Part shown: positions 61,601-64,000 of the stretch, one piece after another
How the letters are laid out: every line of letters starts with the position of its first letter
Numbering within the stretch: the first letter of the stretch is position 1
Assembly: GCA_963977185.1 (NCBI GenBank)
Contig: CAXBNV010000005.1
Span: forward strand, 1-64,000
Origin: CAXBNV01 sp963977185
GTDB lineage: Bacteria; Pseudomonadota; Gammaproteobacteria; JAGOUU01
DNA length: 64,000 nucleotides
Direction: 5' to 3'
Translations under genes and position numbers: made by a program
Notes under the pieces: model-generated
The model's input: only the letters and a program-made list of their open reading frames with translations
What the model was told of the DNA's origin: nothing
Databases searched by the model: none

Positions 61601-63493
61601 ATGCGCAAATCACTAGATGAGTATAAAAAATCTAAAGTAGTCTTTAGTAAAAGAGCAACCGCTGCTTTTATTTTTGTAATTCTAACTTTTTTAATAATAA
61701 TCTTAAGATTAATATTTCTTCAGATAATTCAACATGAACGCTATAAAAACTTATCTAAGAATAATAGAGTAAATATAATTCCACTAGTGCCTACTAGAGG
61801 TCAAATTTATGACAGAAGTGGTATGCTAGTTGCAACAAATCTTCCTGCATATCAAATAGATATAACTCCTGAAAAAACCAAAAATGTAAAAGATACTGTA
61901 GATAAATTAAAACAACTCATTGAAATTACACAAACAGAAGAAGAAACTTTTTATAAAACTATAAAATATAATCAAAAATTTAAACCAATTCCTATCAGAT
62001 TCAATCTTAATGAAGAAGAAGTCGCTAAATTTGCTGTTAATAGACACTTATTTCCTGAAATAGACATTAAAACTAATTTTATTCGATATTATCCTTTCAA
62101 AGAACCATTAGCTCATACTATAGGATATGTAGGTAGAATTAGTGATACTGATATAGAATCTATTGATGTAAATAATTATAGAGCAACCCATTTTATAGGT
62201 AAAATTGGTGTAGAAAGATTCTATGAGTCTACATTACACGGAAAGATTGGCTTTCAAGAAGTAGAAATTAATGCCAAAGGCCGTATAGTTAGAACGTTAT
62301 TTGAAGAGCCTCCTATACCAGGTAATGATATATACTTATCAATAGACACTGAGCTACAAAGCTATGCTTATGAATTATTAGAAAACAAACGCGGCTCTAT
62401 CGTGGCTATTGAGCCAGAAACAGGAGAAATATTAGCTCTTGTAAGCAAACCTGCATATAACCCTAATTTATTTACAACAGGAATCTCCAGAGCTAATTTT
62501 GATCTTTTAAATCATTCAAAAGATCAACCTTTATTAAATAGAGCTATTCGAGGCATATATCCTCCTGCATCTATTATAAAACCATTCATAGCTTTGCAAG
62601 CATTACATAAAAATATTGTCGATTCTGAATATAGTATCTATGATAAAGGGTATTTTCAATTTAAAAATCATACTCATAAATATAGAGACTGGAAGCCATA
62701 TGGTCACGGATGGATTAATATTGATTCAGCTATTTATGAGTCTTGTGATACCTTTTTTTATCAACTATCTAATAATCTAGGTATTGATAATATTCAAGAA
62801 ATCTTAGAAAATTTTGCTTTTGGCTCAAAAACTAATATAGATCTTTATGAAGAATCTACAGGGTTTGTGCCATCTCGAGAATGGAAAAAAAATGTTAAAA
62901 ACCAATCTTGGTTTCCAGGTGAAACATTAATTACTTCAATTGGGCAAGGATATTTAACTTCAACACCTCTACAACTTGCATATGCTACTGCTCTTTTGGC
63001 AAATAAAGGCTCAAATAGCCCTAAACCTCATCTAATAGTTAAACAAAAATCATACGAAGACAAAGAAAAAGTATATCAACAGACTAATAATCCTAATACT
63101 ATAAAATTAAATGAAATAAAAAAAGAACATTGGGATAAAATTATTGAGTCAATGCAAAAAACAGTTAGTCACCCTAAAGGCACGGCTCATGCTATAAATA
63201 GTAAAAAAAAATATCCTATTGCAGCTAAAACAGGAACAGCCCAGTTATTTACAATTAAACAAAATGAAAAATATGACCATAATAATACTAAAGAAAAACT
63301 AAGAGATCATAAATTATTTAATGCTTTTGCTCCCACCAATAATCCTAAAATAGCAATTGCAATAATCATAGAAAACGGCGCAAGAACATTACCTTCTTCT
63401 GCAATCATAGCTAATAAACTTATAACTTTTTACTTAGATAAACTAAATAGGAATATTAAAGAAAATGCATCCCACAAAATTGCAAAGAATTAA
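61601..63493 (+). CDS. mrdA: penicillin-binding protein 2 (cell elongation transpeptidase)
   Basis: PBP2 crosslinks peptidoglycan during rod elongation as partner of RodA. One membrane segment (about 20-42) is followed by the pedestal region (VPTRGQIYDRSG) and the transpeptidase domain: SIIK at 324-327 (catalytic Ser324), SCD at 381-383 and KTG at 543-545. The residue before the catalytic serine is Ala (YPPAS) where E. coli has Gly. The 630 residues match the family. rodA overlaps its 3' end by 29 bases. Confidence 0.97.
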   Translation: MRKSLDEYKKSKVVFSKRATAAFIFVILTFLIIILRLIFLQIIQHERYKNLSKNNRVNIIPLVPTRGQIYDRSGMLVATNLPAYQIDITPEKTKNVKDTVDKLKQLIEITQTEEETFYKTIKYNQKFKPIPIRFNLNEEEVAKFAVNRHLFPEIDIKTNFIRYYPFKEPLAHTIGYVGRISDTDIESIDVNNYRATHFIGKIGVERFYESTLHGKIGFQEVEINAKGRIVRTLFEEPPIPGNDIYLSIDTELQSYAYELLENKRGSIVAIEPETGEILALVSKPAYNPNLFTTGISRANFDLLNHSKDQPLLNRAIRGIYPPASIIKPFIALQALHKNIVDSEYSIYDKGYFQFKNHTHKYRDWKPYGHGWINIDSAIYESCDTFFYQLSNNLGIDNIQEILENFAFGSKTNIDLYEESTGFVPSREWKKNVKNQSWFPGETLITSIGQGYLTSTPLQLAYATALLANKGSNSPKPHLIVKQKSYEDKEKVYQQTNNPNTIKLNEIKKEHWDKIIESMQKTVSHPKGTAHAINSKKKYPIAAKTGTAQLFTIKQNEKYDHNNTKEKLRDHKLFNAFAPTNNPKIAIAIIIENGARTLPSSAIIANKLITFYLDKLNRNIKENASHKIAKN

Positions 63494-64000
63494 TATAGAT
63501 TTTCCTTTATTAATATTGATATTTTTATTAATCTCTTTGTCTCAGATAACATTATATAGTGCAAGCGCTGCAAATAACTCTTTTATTATAAAGCAATTTT
63601 TACGCTTAGGGTTATCATTAGGCCTTATGCTAGTAATAGCACAAATTAACCCCAGAATATTATATAATTGGGCTCCAACTTTTTATGCTATTTCTTTATT
63701 TTTATTAATAATCGTTTTACTGACAGGCCATATAGGAAAAGGAGCCCAACGATGGATTAATCTTGGAGTTATTAAATTTCAACCGGCTGAACTAATGAAG
63801 ATTGCATGTCCTCTTGTCATTGCATGGTACTTAAGTTTTAAAGAAACAACCCCTTCATTTAAAGAAATAGTTATTTCTTGCTTGTTAATATTTATTCCTT
63901 GTTTATTAATTATAAAACAACCTGATTTAGGAACTGCTATCTTAATTTCTTTAGGAGGCTGTTATACTTTATTTTTTGCTGGAATAAGTTACAAATATAT
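63465..64000 (+). CDS. rodA: rod shape-determining glycosyltransferase RodA (5' part, cut by window end)
   Basis: RodA is the SEDS-family peptidoglycan polymerase of the elongasome. From ATG 63465 the frame stays open to the window edge for about 178 residues: MHPTKLQRINIDFPLLILIF, several membrane segments, the family motifs GKGAQRWINLGVIKFQPAEL with MKI, and IKQPDLGTA. The start overlaps mrdA by 29 bases. The gene is truncated only by the window. Confidence 0.95.
   Translation, partial: MHPTKLQRINIDFPLLILIFLLISLSQITLYSASAANNSFIIKQFLRLGLSLGLMLVIAQINPRILYNWAPTFYAISLFLLIIVLLTGHIGKGAQRWINLGVIKFQPAELMKIACPLVIAWYLSFKETTPSFKEIVISCLLIFIPCLLIIKQPDLGTAILISLGGCYTLFFAGISYKY

Overview
The window is chromosomal DNA from an AT-rich (about 30% GC by eye) gammaproteobacterium. 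The evidence is the gene orders rpsU/yqeY/dnaG/rpoD/tRNA-Ile(CAU), tRNA-Thr/tuf/tRNA-Trp/secE/nusG and leuS/lptE/holA with nadD/rsfS/rlmH/mrdA/rodA, plus outer-membrane functions (LptE, Mla/Pqi-type lipid transport, AmpG). The low GC, a single tuf copy at this locus, nucleoside and purine uptake genes and a patatin-like phospholipase suggest a host-associated or intracellular lineage (Legionellales-like). That last step is inference. I see no prophage, IS element or CRISPR array.

Layout. 1-5 kb (minus): tRNA-Ile2, rpoD, dnaG, yqeY, a strong terminator and rpsU. 5-9.3 kb: short genes in alternating directions: tsaD, plsY, folB, a pteridine reductase-like SDR and a MidA-type methyltransferase. 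9.3-12.7 kb (minus): a four-gene phospholipid-transport operon (STAS-MlaE permease, MlaF ATPase, MlaD/MCE protein, PqiC-like lipoprotein). 12.8-15.1 kb: a large DUF945-type protein. 15.2-15.6 kb (minus): a candidate RsmZ/CsrB-type regulatory RNA with nine GGA motifs, its own terminator and a Gac/Let-type upstream palindrome, immediately downstream of fdxA. 16-18 kb (plus): udk and nupC for pyrimidine nucleoside salvage, then about 0.5 kb with no recognisable content and a strong two-way terminator.

18.6-50 kb (minus) is one uninterrupted 31-kb transcription/translation supercluster. Read in the direction of transcription it is tRNA-Thr, tuf, tRNA-Trp, secE, nusG, rplKAJL, rpoBC, rpsLG, fusA, then the complete S10, spc and alpha operons ending in rpoA and rplQ. 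Promoters with good -35/-10 boxes can be placed before rplJ, rpsL, rplN, rpsM, rpsK and tRNA-Thr. An L10-type leader and an rplL-rpoB hairpin suggest classical autoregulation and attenuation. tufA is absent from its usual place after fusA.

50-64 kb: an NCS2/AzgA-like purine permease, a patatin-like phospholipase, AmpG, holA-lptE-leuS (minus), an unrecognised membrane protein of 278 residues, then nadD, rsfS, rlmH, mrdA and a rodA cut by the window edge (plus).

The most interesting item is the RsmZ-like RNA beside fdxA, a neighbourhood known from Pseudomonas. Other points of note are a Thermus-type four-cysteine zinc site in ribosomal protein S4, proline at the streptomycin-critical Lys88 position of S12, a palindrome centred on the str promoter -10 box, and a divergent gene pair that looks leaderless.
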